Shown: positions 7,107 to 15,277 of the stretch, piece after piece
Numbering within the stretch: position 1 is the stretch's first letter
How the letters are laid out: each line of letters opens with the position of its first letter
Assembly: GCA_035533095.1 (NCBI GenBank)
Contig: DATLUM010000100.1
Coordinates: 1-52,912, forward strand
Origin: Acidimicrobiales bacterium
GTDB lineage: Bacteria > Actinomycetota > Acidimicrobiia > Acidimicrobiales > Palsa-688
Direction of reading: 5' to 3'
Length of the DNA stretch: 52,912 bases
Made by a program: the position numbers and the translations under genes
The notes under the pieces: model-generated
What the model was told of the DNA's origin: nothing
Databases searched by the model: none
Seen by the model: only the letters and a program-made list of their open reading frames with translations

Positions 7107-9896
7107 ATGTTGTCGGTCGGGATCGTCGCCTCCGGTGGGGTGGGCTACTACATGCAGACCGTCGGTTCCGGTGTCGACGACTACTACGCACGTGCCGAAC
7201 CGGGGCGCTGGATCGGTGCCGGTGCCGCCGATCTGGGCCTCGCCGGCGAAGTCCGACCCGGGCAGGTGGACGCCCTCGCCGGTGGTCGACATCCGATCAC
7301 CGAAGACCCGCTCGGGGTCACGGTCGGCAAGGTCGCCGCGTTCGATCTGACGTTCTCCGCCCCCAAGAGCGTGTCGCTGATGGCAGAGCTCGCCGAGCCG
7401 GGCACCCGCCACGAGTTCGCGCAGGCTCACCTTGCCGCGGTCCAGGCGACTTTGCGTTTCATCGAAGACGAAGGCGTCCTCGCCGGCAGACGCGGCCACG
7501 GCGGCACCCGCCAGATCGCCACCCAGGGAGCGGTCGCGGCGGCGTTCGAGCACCGTACGAGCCGAGCCGGGGATCCGCAGCTCCACACGCATCTCCTCGT
7601 GTTCAACCGGGCGAAGGGCGCCGACGGGCTATGGCGCGGGATCTACGGCCGGCGCCTGTTCGCCTGGGCGAAGACAGCCGGCTACGTCTACCAGGCAGCA
7701 CTACGCGCCGAATTGACGGAACGACTTGGTGTCGCATGGCAAACGCCCGTCAACGGCATGGCAGAGATCCGCGGCGTCCCCGAGAGGGCGCTCGAGGCGT
7801 TCTCCACACGGCGAGCCGAGATCGAAGCCGCCCTCGCAGAGCGCGGCCAGGCCACGGCACGCTCGGCACAGATCGCGACCCTCGCCACCCGAGGCGCCAA
7901 GCCGGAAGGACTGGACCCCAGCGTCCAGCGCGTCGCCTGGTGGGAACGCGCGACCGAAGCAGGCCTGCGACCACAGCACCTCGAATGTGCCATCGACCAG
8001 GCACCTCGACAGCTCCACCCCGCTCAACCGGACGACCTTGCCAGGAGGCTCACCGCCCCTGACGGGCTCACGGCCCACCGCTCGCACTTCGACCGCCGAG
8101 AGGTGATCCAGGCTGTTGCCCAGGACTCGATCACCGGGCTGAGACCGTCAGACGTCGCCACCGCTACTAACGCGGTCCTTACCACCGAGCAGATCATCAA
8201 CCTCGGCACGGAGCACCGCTTCGCCGGTCCGATCTACAGCACCGTCGAGGTCGTCGAACTCGAGGCGAGGCTCCTCGACGCGGCGGAACGCGCCCAAGCA
8301 AACAGCCGGGCCATCTGCGAGCCCGCGAAGGTCGAGCGCGCCATCACCGCTCGGCCCACGCTCTCCGCTGAACAGCAGCGCATGGTCCGCCACCTTTGCT
8401 CCGCCGGCGACGGCGTCCTCGTCGTGGTCGGACGGGCCGGGACGGGCAAGACGTTCGCTCTCGACGCGTGCCGCCAGGCGTGGACCGCCTCCGGTATCAC
8501 CGTCGTCGGCGCCGCTCTCGCCGCGAGAACCGCGGCCGGACTGCAAGCAGGCACCGGCATCCCATCCACGACTGTGGACCAGCTGCTCTCCGACCTTGGA
8601 CGCCCCGGTTCCCAAGCGGCGCTGCCGCGCGACGGCGTACTTGTGGTTGATGAGGCCGGCATGGTGGGCACACGCAAGCTCGCTGCGCTCGCCGTCGCCG
8701 CGGAGCGCTATCACTGCACGCTGGTTCTCGTCGGCGACCCGAGGCAGCTACCGGAAATAGAAGCCGGCGGCGCGTTCGCCGCTCTGGCAGTACGCAGCGG
8801 CGTGGAGCTAACCGAGAACCGCCGGCAGGTGAACACCTGGGAACGCGAGGCCCTCGCCCAGCTTCGCCACGGCGATGTCGGCAAAGCCGTCTCGGTCTAC
8901 CGCGAGCACGGACGTATCACACTGGCCGCCACCGCCGAAGAAGCACGGACGCGGCTCGTCGACGACTGGTGGGCGACCCGCAACCCCGGTCAGCGCGACC
9001 GCACCGCGATGATCGCCCTGCACCAGGTCGACGTCGACGAGCTCAACGCGCGTGCCCGTTCGAAACTCGAAGCTGTCGGGCAGCTCCGCGGCCCAGAGCT
9101 CGAGGCGGCGAACACCAAACGCTTCGCGGCAGGCGACGAGATCCTGACCCTCCGCAACGACCGGCGCCTCGGTGTCACCAACGGCACCCGTGCCCAGGTG
9201 ACCGGTGTCGACGTCGGGAACCGGAGCATCACGGCCAGAACCACGGACGGGCGCGAGGTCACCATCACCGGCGAGTACATCGACGCCGGCCATCTGACCC
9301 ACGGTTACGCGCTCACCGCCCACAAGGCGCAAGGCGTGACTGTCGGGCGGGCCTTCGTGCTCGGCTCGGACCGCCTCTACCGCGAGGCCGGCTACACCAG
9401 CCTCTCGCGCGCCACCGATCAGACCGACCTGTACCACGTCGCGCCACCACAGGTCGGATGGCACCCCAGGGTCGACCCTCACGCCCAACTGACCGCGAGC
9501 CTGTCGCGCTCCGCCGCGCAGACGCTCGCCATAGACCAAATCGGCCAGCTCCCCCCAGACCGGGAAACCCTCACCGCGATCCGCGACGCAGCGCTCGCCG
9601 ACCCAGGGCAGCACCTCGTCGACCGACTCGGCCCGCCGCCGCCCGCAGGAAGAGAACGGGAGATGTGGGCCGCGGCGGCCACCGCCATCGACGCCTACCG
9701 CGACCGCTACGGGATCACCGGTCCGGACTGCCTCGGCCCCCGACCCGAAACCAACCGACTCGACGGGGCCACCCAGTTCGGCCGCGAGACCCAACTCGAG
9801 CAGACCCGCGCCTACGAGCACGCCGAAGCGCTCGTACGCCAGACCGAGCGGCACCTCGAGCAAACGCTCGAAACAGACCTCGGCCTCAGCCGTTGA
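7107..9896 (+). CDS. MobF-family conjugative relaxase-helicase (TrwC/TraI-like)
   Basis: A 929-residue fusion of an HUH relaxase and a RecD/TraI-type helicase, which would nick oriT, stay covalently attached to the strand and unwind it for transfer. The N-terminus (MLSVGIVASGGVGYYM) carries candidate nucleophile tyrosines Y14/Y15 and Y26/Y27. The metal-binding histidines are H149, H160 and H162 (RAGDPQLHTHLLV). The helicase part has Walker A GRAGTGKT near residue 441, Walker B VLVVDEAGM near 513, then GDPRQLPEIEAGG and a C-terminal TAHKAQGVTV motif. Domain order and length are normal. It is followed 23 bp later by the coupling-protein gene. Confidence 0.95.
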   Translation: MLSVGIVASGGVGYYMQTVGSGVDDYYARAEPGRWIGAGAADLGLAGEVRPGQVDALAGGRHPITEDPLGVTVGKVAAFDLTFSAPKSVSLMAELAEPGTRHEFAQAHLAAVQATLRFIEDEGVLAGRRGHGGTRQIATQGAVAAAFEHRTSRAGDPQLHTHLLVFNRAKGADGLWRGIYGRRLFAWAKTAGYVYQAALRAELTERLGVAWQTPVNGMAEIRGVPERALEAFSTRRAEIEAALAERGQATARSAQIATLATRGAKPEGLDPSVQRVAWWERATEAGLRPQHLECAIDQAPRQLHPAQPDDLARRLTAPDGLTAHRSHFDRREVIQAVAQDSITGLRPSDVATATNAVLTTEQIINLGTEHRFAGPIYSTVEVVELEARLLDAAERAQANSRAICEPAKVERAITARPTLSAEQQRMVRHLCSAGDGVLVVVGRAGTGKTFALDACRQAWTASGITVVGAALAARTAAGLQAGTGIPSTTVDQLLSDLGRPGSQAALPRDGVLVVDEAGMVGTRKLAALAVAAERYHCTLVLVGDPRQLPEIEAGGAFAALAVRSGVELTENRRQVNTWEREALAQLRHGDVGKAVSVYREHGRITLAATAEEARTRLVDDWWATRNPGQRDRTAMIALHQVDVDELNARARSKLEAVGQLRGPELEAANTKRFAAGDEILTLRNDRRLGVTNGTRAQVTGVDVGNRSITARTTDGREVTITGEYIDAGHLTHGYALTAHKAQGVTVGRAFVLGSDRLYREAGYTSLSRATDQTDLYHVAPPQVGWHPRVDPHAQLTASLSRSAAQTLAIDQIGQLPPDRETLTAIRDAALADPGQHLVDRLGPPPPAGREREMWAAAATAIDAYRDRYGITGPDCLGPRPETNRLDGATQFGRETQLEQTRAYEHAEALVRQTERHLEQTLETDLGLSR

Positions 9897-9919
9897 CCGA
9901 AACAAGCAAGGAGGAAACC

Positions 9920-11251
9920 GTGAACTCAATCACCCGTCTCATCGAAGACGTCAAGGACCGCTGGTCCACCCAACCCGTGTGGCCCCACGGGTTCGCCGGC
10001 ATCTACCTCGGGTTCGGAGCCCGCGACCCGGTGTTCTCCGGCTACGAGCACGCCGCTCTGGTCATCGGGCCTCCACGATCGGGCAAGACCACGGCCGTCG
10101 TCGTCCCGGCCGTCGCGCTGTGGCCCGGGCCTGCCGTGGTCACCTCCACCAAGGCGGACATCCTCCGGGTGACCACACGGCACCGATCCAGGACAGGGAA
10201 GGTTTGGCTCTGGGATCCTACCGGGACCACTCCGTTGCCAGACGGCGTCGAGCGGCTGCGCTGGTCGCCGCTGCAGGGGTGCGCCGACTGGGACACGGCG
10301 ATCGACCGTGCATGGATGCTCACCGCGTCTGCGCGACCGAACGCGACCGGCGACTCCGAGCACTGGACCGAACGGGCATCCGCGCTGCTCGCCCCGCTGC
10401 TGCACGCCGCGGCGATCAATGGCCGCAAGCTCGACCAAGTGATGGAGTGGGTCCACAGGCGCGAGGCGTGGGACGCGACCGACCTGCTGTCGGTCAACTC
10501 GGCCTCGGCGGTCGCGCACGACCTTCTCGCAGGCATCGCCAACACGGACAGCCGTGAGTTGTCTGGCATCTGGTCCACCGCGGACGGGATCCTCGCCGCC
10601 TACCGGTCCACCGCGACCCTCGACGCGGCGTGCCACCCGAACTTCGACCCGGAGGCCTTCGTGCGCTCCGGCGACACAGTCCATCTCGTCGCGCCCGCGA
10701 CCCGGGCCCACCAGCACGCCCCCGTGGTGTGCGCGCTGCTCGACCAGATACGCCATCACACCCTCGGTCGGCCCAACCGTTGGCCGCCGATGCTGTGGGC
10801 GCTCGACGAAGTCGCCACCATCGCCCCGCTGCCGAACCTGCCGGGCATCGTCGCCGACGCCGGGGCCCAGGGTCTGCTCGTACTCGCCTGCCTGCAGGAC
10901 CTCTCCCAGGCCCGCCACCGCTGGGGCTCCCGGGCAGACGGGTTCCTCACCCTGTTCGCGACCACTCTGATGCTGCCTGGTGTCGCGGACCCGGTCACAC
11001 TCGACACAGTCACCACCCTCGCCGGGAAGGTCGACCGGCCGCAGTACTCGACCAGCCGCGGCCGGCTCGGCACCCAGCAGACGATGAGCACCCGGCCGCT
11101 GCCGCTGCTTCCCGAGAACGTGATCGCCCAAGGGCGCGCCGGGCAGGCCCTGCTGCTGCGCGCCGCCTACCCGTCCTGGCTTCCGCTCACCCCGTGGCAC
11201 TCGACGCCCTGGGCGCTCCAACTCCTGCAGGCCGAAAGGAGCCCGATATGA
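9920..11251 (+). CDS. Type IV coupling protein (VirD4/TraG/TraD-like ATPase)
   Basis: Starts at GTG 9920, five bases after a strong AAGGAGG site. The 443-residue product has Walker A GPPRSGKT (near residue 55), a STKADI segment, Walker B-like MLWALDEVATIAPLP and the conserved CLQDLSQAR region of TraG/VirD4 ATPases. It is shorter than classic VirD4 and lacks the N-terminal membrane helices, starting almost directly at the nucleotide-binding domain. It would present the relaxosome to a secretion channel, but no channel genes are visible. Its stop overlaps the xis start (ATGA). Confidence 0.88.
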   Translation: MNSITRLIEDVKDRWSTQPVWPHGFAGIYLGFGARDPVFSGYEHAALVIGPPRSGKTTAVVVPAVALWPGPAVVTSTKADILRVTTRHRSRTGKVWLWDPTGTTPLPDGVERLRWSPLQGCADWDTAIDRAWMLTASARPNATGDSEHWTERASALLAPLLHAAAINGRKLDQVMEWVHRREAWDATDLLSVNSASAVAHDLLAGIANTDSRELSGIWSTADGILAAYRSTATLDAACHPNFDPEAFVRSGDTVHLVAPATRAHQHAPVVCALLDQIRHHTLGRPNRWPPMLWALDEVATIAPLPNLPGIVADAGAQGLLVLACLQDLSQARHRWGSRADGFLTLFATTLMLPGVADPVTLDTVTTLAGKVDRPQYSTSRGRLGTQQTMSTRPLPLLPENVIAQGRAGQALLLRAAYPSWLPLTPWHSTPWALQLLQAERSPI

Positions 11252-11490
11252 CAGCCGCACCTATTGAGAAGCTCCTGTACAAACCGGAGGAGGCCGCCAA
11301 GGCGCTGGGGATCGGGAGGTCGAAGATCTACGCCCTGATGGCATCCGGACAGCTCGAGTCGGTTCTCCTCGGTGGCAGCCGACGGATACCCCTCGACGCC
11401 ATGCACGCCTTCATCGAGCAGCTGCGCGGATCGCCGTCGGAGGAGGCCGGTACCATCGTGGCCTCGCCGAACGCGGCCTTCACCACCTAG
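11248..11490 (+). CDS. xis: Excisionase-like HTH protein
   Basis: An 80-residue protein with an N-terminal MerR/Xis-like winged helix-turn-helix (LYKPEEAAKALGIGRSKIYA, then a LLGGSRRIPLDAM wing). Such proteins direct integrases toward excision. The start overlaps the coupling-protein stop by 4 bp, and the integrase begins 17 bp downstream, so it belongs to the same transcript. Confidence 0.85.
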   Translation: MTAAPIEKLLYKPEEAAKALGIGRSKIYALMASGQLESVLLGGSRRIPLDAMHAFIEQLRGSPSEEAGTIVASPNAAFTT

Positions 11491-11507
11491 AGCAAAGGAC
11501 AGCGTCC

Positions 11508-12794
11508 ATGGCTCACATCACGAAGCGCAGCACGGTCTCCGGCGAGCCCCGCTACGACGTGCGCTGGCGCGTAGCCGGTAAGGACCGTCAGCGGACCTTC
11601 CGGCGCTCCGCCGACGCGGTGACCTTCAAGCGGGAGATCGAACGTCAGGAGCTCACCGGCGTCGCGTTCGACCCCAAGCGAGCCGAGATCACCGTCGCTG
11701 AGTATGCCCACGGCTGGCTCCCGTCACGACGCCGAATGGACGGAAGCCCGCTCGCACCACGCACCCAGGAGTTGTACAGGTACATGCTTGATCGGTTGAT
11801 ACTCCCAACACTGGGAGATCGCCCCATCGGAGAGCTCCGCGTGACTGAGATCAGAGCTTGGCACGGCGACACCGCCGACAACGTCACGCCATCCCAGGCT
11901 GCCAAGGCATACCGGCTGCTCCGAACCATCCTCAACACAGCGGTTGAAGACGAGCGGATCATCTCCAACCCTTGCAAGATCCGTGGTGCCGGCCAGGAAC
12001 GGTCGGCGGAGCGCCCGTTCGTTGACGCGGAGATCGTGCTCCAGATCGCCTCAGCGATCGACGAGCGGTATCGCGCCCTGATCCTTCTGGCAGGTTTTGG
12101 GGGACTGCGCCTTGGCGAGCTGCTCGGCTTGCGCCGCTACGACATAGACCTTGCCAAGTCCACCGTCCGAGTGCAGGAGCAGGTCGTCGAACTCAAGAAC
12201 GGCGACCGACTCGTGACACCGCCCAAGACAGCCGCTGGGATACGCAGAGTCGCACTCCCCAGAGCTGTCGCCGACGCCTTGGGGGTTCATCTCGACAGAT
12301 ACACGGGGCCCGATCCGCGTTCGCCCGTGTTCACCGGTCCGCTCTCCGAAGGTCTTCGCCGGGCGACCTTCTACACGGAATGGGCTAAGGCGATGAAGGT
12401 CACCAAGCAGAAGGGACTGCACCTTCACGACCTCCGACATGCCGCTGGAACCTTGGCCGCCCAGCAGGGAGCAACGATGCGCGAGGTCATGGCACGCCTC
12501 GGTCACGCCTCACCCGCGGCGGCACAGCGGTACCAACATGCGGCGGAGCGCAGGGACAGCGTCATCGCCGACGCTCTGCAGACGGTGATCGAGGCGGCGC
12601 AACGCATGGACGAGGCTCCTGGACGCATCGACGAGCCAGCGGTCTCTCAGGGTGATGCGGGATGGATGCGGGATGATGGCGCCGAAGCCCACTCTGACAG
12701 GGCTCGATCGGACGCCGAAAATCCAGTACCACCAGCCGATCTACCGAGAGCGAGCGACGGGAATCGAACCCGCGTTCTCAGCTTGGGAAGCTGA
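11508..12794 (+). CDS. int: Tyrosine integrase of the tRNA-Gly element
   Basis: A 428-residue phage-type integrase with an N-terminal arm-binding domain (ITKRSTVSGEPRYDVRWRV), a core-binding domain and a catalytic domain carrying Arg in GGLRLGELL (~200), HLHDLRHAAG, LGHAS and the nucleophile Tyr in QRYQHAAERRD (~342). The last ~15 codons are the antisense of the tRNA-Gly gene, and the stop TGA lies in the tRNA anticodon stem. The C-terminus is therefore partly encoded by the target site and may change when the element excises. Confidence 0.93.
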   Translation: MAHITKRSTVSGEPRYDVRWRVAGKDRQRTFRRSADAVTFKREIERQELTGVAFDPKRAEITVAEYAHGWLPSRRRMDGSPLAPRTQELYRYMLDRLILPTLGDRPIGELRVTEIRAWHGDTADNVTPSQAAKAYRLLRTILNTAVEDERIISNPCKIRGAGQERSAERPFVDAEIVLQIASAIDERYRALILLAGFGGLRLGELLGLRRYDIDLAKSTVRVQEQVVELKNGDRLVTPPKTAAGIRRVALPRAVADALGVHLDRYTGPDPRSPVFTGPLSEGLRRATFYTEWAKAMKVTKQKGLHLHDLRHAAGTLAAQQGATMREVMARLGHASPAAAQRYQHAAERRDSVIADALQTVIEAAQRMDEAPGRIDEPAVSQGDAGWMRDDGAEAHSDRARSDAENPVPPADLPRASDGNRTRVLSLGS

Positions 12795-12819
12795 TGTTCT
12801 GCCTCTGAACTACGCTCGC
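12749..12819 (-). tRNA. tRNA-Gly(CCC)
   Basis: The minus strand folds as a cloverleaf: acceptor GCGAGCG/CGCTCGC, anticodon stem TCAGC/GCTGA enclosing loop TTCCCAA (anticodon CCC), and T-arm GTTCGATTC. CCA is not encoded. Its 3' end faces the integrase, as expected of an attB used by the upstream element. Downstream chromosomal genes include dcd. Confidence 0.95.
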
Positions 12820-12895
12820 AGCGCCGGCCAGACTACCCGACCGCCCTAAGCCGTCGCCCGGCCTGCGACAGGCGGGAATGTGCGAACGTGACGCT

Positions 12896-13438
12896 GTGAC
12901 GTACCGAGTCGCAGCCTTCGTGAAGGGCATCAATGTCGGCGGCAACCAGATGGTCGAGATGGCGACCCTACGCGGCCTGCTCGAAGATCTTGGCCTCACG
13001 GACGTACGGACACACCTGCAGAGCGGCAACGCCGTCTTCGGGTGCAAGGCCGCGGAACGGGCCTCGCTGGCTTCCCGCATCGAGGGTGCGATCGAGTCGA
13101 AGTTCGGGTTCCGGCCGGTGGTCGTTCTCCGGTCTGTCGAGGAGATCGAACGGGCGATGGCGGACGATCCTCTCGCCGCCCTGGCTAGTGATCCCGCCAG
13201 GCACCTGGTCGGGTTCCTGCGGGACGCGCCGGCGGCCGCCGCTTCCAAGGCCGCGGAGGTGCTGTCGGTGGGAGACGACCTTGTGCGGGTGGTCGGATCA
13301 CACCTCTATATGTGGTGCCCTTCAGGGATCAGCCGTTCGCCGCTGTTCAAGGTCAACTTCGACAAGGTGCTCGGCACTCCGGTGACCACGCGCAACTGGA
13401 ACACCGTCACCAAGGTGGCCGGGCTGCTCCGGTCCTGA
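12896..13438 (+). CDS. DUF1697 family protein
   Basis: A 180-residue protein starting at GTG 12896, chosen because family members begin a few residues before the diagnostic (R/K)GINVGG motif, here FVKGINVGGNQMVEM. It also has THLQSGNAVF and the C-terminal NWNTVTKV motif. The family is widespread and of unknown function. It lies just outside the tRNA-Gly gene and is probably ancestral chromosome. Confidence 0.9.
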   Translation: MTYRVAAFVKGINVGGNQMVEMATLRGLLEDLGLTDVRTHLQSGNAVFGCKAAERASLASRIEGAIESKFGFRPVVVLRSVEEIERAMADDPLAALASDPARHLVGFLRDAPAAAASKAAEVLSVGDDLVRVVGSHLYMWCPSGISRSPLFKVNFDKVLGTPVTTRNWNTVTKVAGLLRS

Positions 13439-13513
13439 GCTACCGGGTTGAGCCCATCCCCAGGAGGTCCCACGCGCCAGACCCCGCCCGGCACCTCGGC
13501 TACCGTGCCCGTC

Positions 13514-14086
13514 GTGATCTTGTCCGACCGGACCATCCGCGAGTTGCTCGAGTCCCGCCGGATCGTGATCGACCCCCTCGATCCTGCCTGCATCCAACCG
13601 TCGTCGGTAGATCTTCGGCTCGACCGCTTCTTTCGGGTCTTCCGCAATCACACGATGCGTGTGATCGATGTCAGGGAGGACCAGGAGGAGCTCACCGAGC
13701 TGGTCGAGATCGAAGAGGACGACGCCTTCATCCTCCATCCCGGTGAGTTCGTTCTTGGTTCGACGGCAGAGCGTGTCGCGCTGCCAGATGACTTGGTGGC
13801 CCGCCTGGAGGGCAAGAGCAGCCTCGGCCGGCTGGGGCTGCTGATCCACTCGACAGCGGGGTTCGTCGACGCCGGCTGGGATGGATACCTCACGCTCGAG
13901 CTTTCCAACGTGGCCAACCTGCCGATCACCCTCTACCCCGGGATGAAGATCGGTCAGATCAGCTTCCTGCAGATGACCACCCCAGCGGAGCATCCCTACG
14001 GGTCGAGCCAGGTCGGCTCGAAGTACAAGGGCCAGCGCGGCCCGACTCCGAGCCGCTACTTCGAGAACTTCCAGCGCCGGCGCTGA
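13514..14086 (+). CDS. dcd: dCTP deaminase (possibly bifunctional with dUTPase)
   Basis: Starting at GTG 13514 gives 190 residues, the normal Dcd length. It converts dCTP to dUTP for dTMP synthesis. Visible motifs are [27 protein letters not shown], the phosphate-binding [11 protein letters not shown], the catalytic-Glu strand LTLELSN, and the C-terminal [16 protein letters not shown] lid. The SAGFVDAGW-like segment and overall sequence are closest to the actinobacterial type, in which the Mycobacterium tuberculosis enzyme is known to make dUMP directly; bifunctionality here is inference. Confidence 0.95.
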   Translation: MILSDRTIRELLESRRIVIDPLDPACIQPSSVDLRLDRFFRVFRNHTMRVIDVREDQEELTELVEIEEDDAFILHPGEFVLGSTAERVALPDDLVARLEGKSSLGRLGLLIHSTAGFVDAGWDGYLTLELSNVANLPITLYPGMKIGQISFLQMTTPAEHPYGSSQVGSKYKGQRGPTPSRYFENFQRRR

Positions 14087-14137
14087 CCCCGCCCCGAGTG
14101 CCTAACGAGGTTCGCGCGATTGGGGGCGCCAACCTCT

Positions 14138-14938
14138 TCAGGCCGCCCCGTCCCTCTGGAACATCGACAGCAACTCGACCGGAATCGGGAAGACCAGGGT
14201 GGAGTTCTTCTCCGCGGCGACCTCGGCGAGGGTCTGAAGAGTCCGAAGCTGAAGTGCTCCCGGGCTGGCGGTCAGCTTGTCCGCGGCCTCGGCGAGCTCG
14301 GTGCTGGCCTGAAGCTCACCGGTCGCGGCGATGACCTTGGCGCGCCGCTCTCGCTCAGCCTCTGCCTGCTTGGCCATGGCCCGCAGGAGTTCCGCCGGCA
14401 GGTTGATGTCCCGAACCTCGACCTGGCGCACCTCCACCCCCCACTCGGTGGTGCTGCGCGCGATGGTGGCGCGCAGCTCGCTGTTCACGTCCTCCCGGTG
14501 GGCGAGAAGGCTGTCGAGCTCGTAGCGGCCGATGATCGAGCGCAGGCTCGTCATCGCGATCCGCTGGCTGGCGAACCGGAAGTTGTCGACGCCGATCACC
14601 GCCCGTACCGGTTCGATCACTTGGAAGTACACCACGGCGTCGACCTGGATCGTCACGTTGTCCTGGGTTATGACCGCTTGGGAGGGAATGTCCACTACCT
14701 CCACACGGAGGTTCACCTTGACGACGCGATCCATCAAGGGGATCCGGATGACCAGACCCGGGCCGCGAGGCCTGCCCAGAACCCGCCCAAACCGGAAGAG
14801 AACTGCCCGCTGGTACTCGGGTACGACGATGAACACCGAGCGGGCAAGGATCAGGCCCGCGACTATCACCACAGCGATGACGATTCCGGCGATGGTTCCC
14901 GCGCCGGGGCCGCTGGCCAATCCGAGAGTGCTGGACAT
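14138..14938 (-). CDS. SPFH/stomatin-like (slipin) membrane protein
   Basis: A 266-residue protein starting at ATG 14938, with an N-terminal membrane helix (AGIVIAVVIVAGLILARS) followed by an SPFH/band-7 domain: VFIVVPEYQRAVLFRFGRV, IPLMDRVVKVNLR, QDNVTIQVDAVVYFQV, and a coiled-coil helix rich in Glu/Ala/Arg (MAKQAEAERERRAK). Slipins form membrane microdomain scaffolds and often pair with an NfeD protein. No NfeD gene is adjacent. It converges with dcd. Confidence 0.93.
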   Translation of the reverse strand: MSSTLGLASGPGAGTIAGIVIAVVIVAGLILARSVFIVVPEYQRAVLFRFGRVLGRPRGPGLVIRIPLMDRVVKVNLRVEVVDIPSQAVITQDNVTIQVDAVVYFQVIEPVRAVIGVDNFRFASQRIAMTSLRSIIGRYELDSLLAHREDVNSELRATIARSTTEWGVEVRQVEVRDINLPAELLRAMAKQAEAERERRAKVIAATGELQASTELAEAADKLTASPGALQLRTLQTLAEVAAEKNSTLVFPIPVELLSMFQRDGAA

Positions 14939-15039
14939 GCAACGAGTATCGCCTACTCCACCCCTGCATGCACAGGACCTTTGGGTCCGCTCCGCCCTCC
15001 TCAACGTTGGAACAAATCTGGCCGATCGGTCCCGCACAG

Positions 15040-15069
15040 TTACCGTGCCTGACGGTGTTCATGTAGAGT
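15040..15069 (+). promoter_or_regulatory. Candidate promoter of the ncRNA
   Basis: TTACCG (15040-15045) and TAGAGT (15064-15069) are separated by 18 bp, a plausible -35/-10 pair giving a start near 15,076. It precedes a chain of hairpins ending in a strong terminator and no ORF. Confidence 0.4.
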
Positions 15070-15074
15070 TCGCC

Positions 15075-15258
15075 GGCTAAGTCAAGAGGCTCGATTGGGT
15101 GTGAAAGCCATAGACCTGCACGCTCGGGTTTCAGGACCCAGGGATATGGTGAGGCACCTGGAGTGGGAACCCGCCACCTGCTCCAGGAGAGCGGTACCGA
15201 GATCCGCCGCTCGGGCCGCTCCGCTGATGGCGCCCGCGAGGGCGCCATCAGTGTTTCT
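15075..15258 (+). ncRNA. Candidate structured small RNA (~185 nt)
   Basis: Between the SPFH gene and the IS element the plus strand carries consecutive hairpins: GGCT/AGCC (15088/15106), GGGT/ACCC (15126/15136), CCTGGAG/CTCCAGG (15157/15181), and a two-part stem GAGCGG/CCGCTC with inner CGAG/CTCG (15189-15221). An 11-bp perfect terminator follows. No ORF is present. Size, promoter and terminator suggest an independent ncRNA. I cannot match it to a known family; 6S-like RNA is possible on size alone. Confidence 0.5.
15225..15258 (+). terminator. Rho-independent terminator
   Basis: A perfect 11-bp stem TGATGGCGCCC / GGGCGCCATCA (15225-15235 and 15240-15250) with a GCGA loop is followed by GTGTTTCTTC. 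It reads in the plus direction, away from the SPFH gene, and so would end the candidate ncRNA. Confidence 0.8.
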
Positions 15259-15277
15259 TCGCCCGGTGAACCATCAG

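Larger units (their letters stand above)
6257..12794 (+). mobile_element. Conjugative/integrative element at tRNA-Gly(CCC), right part
   Basis: Iterons, HTH regulator, MobF relaxase, coupling ATPase, Xis and tyrosine integrase lie on one strand with the integrase abutting and overlapping the 3' end of tRNA-Gly. This is the expected layout of an element integrated into a tRNA 3' end. I could not find a second copy of the tRNA 3' segment between 1 and 12,700, so the left boundary is either outside the window or decayed; the start given here is only the first element-like feature. No mating-pair-formation genes are visible. Confidence 0.75.

Noticed and set aside
8808-9929. 373-codon minus-strand frame opposite the first relaxase
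   Set aside because: It lies wholly inside the relaxase helicase region, whose plus-strand motifs are unambiguous.
1-12700. Search for a second attachment copy of tRNA-Gly to close the first element
   Set aside because: No segment matching the tRNA 3' half was found by eye, so no left boundary is claimed.
12652-12849. Plus-strand frame ending with a GIEPAFSAWEADVLPLNYAR-type peptide
   Set aside because: This is translated tRNA-Gly and integrase sequence, a familiar false prediction around tRNA genes.
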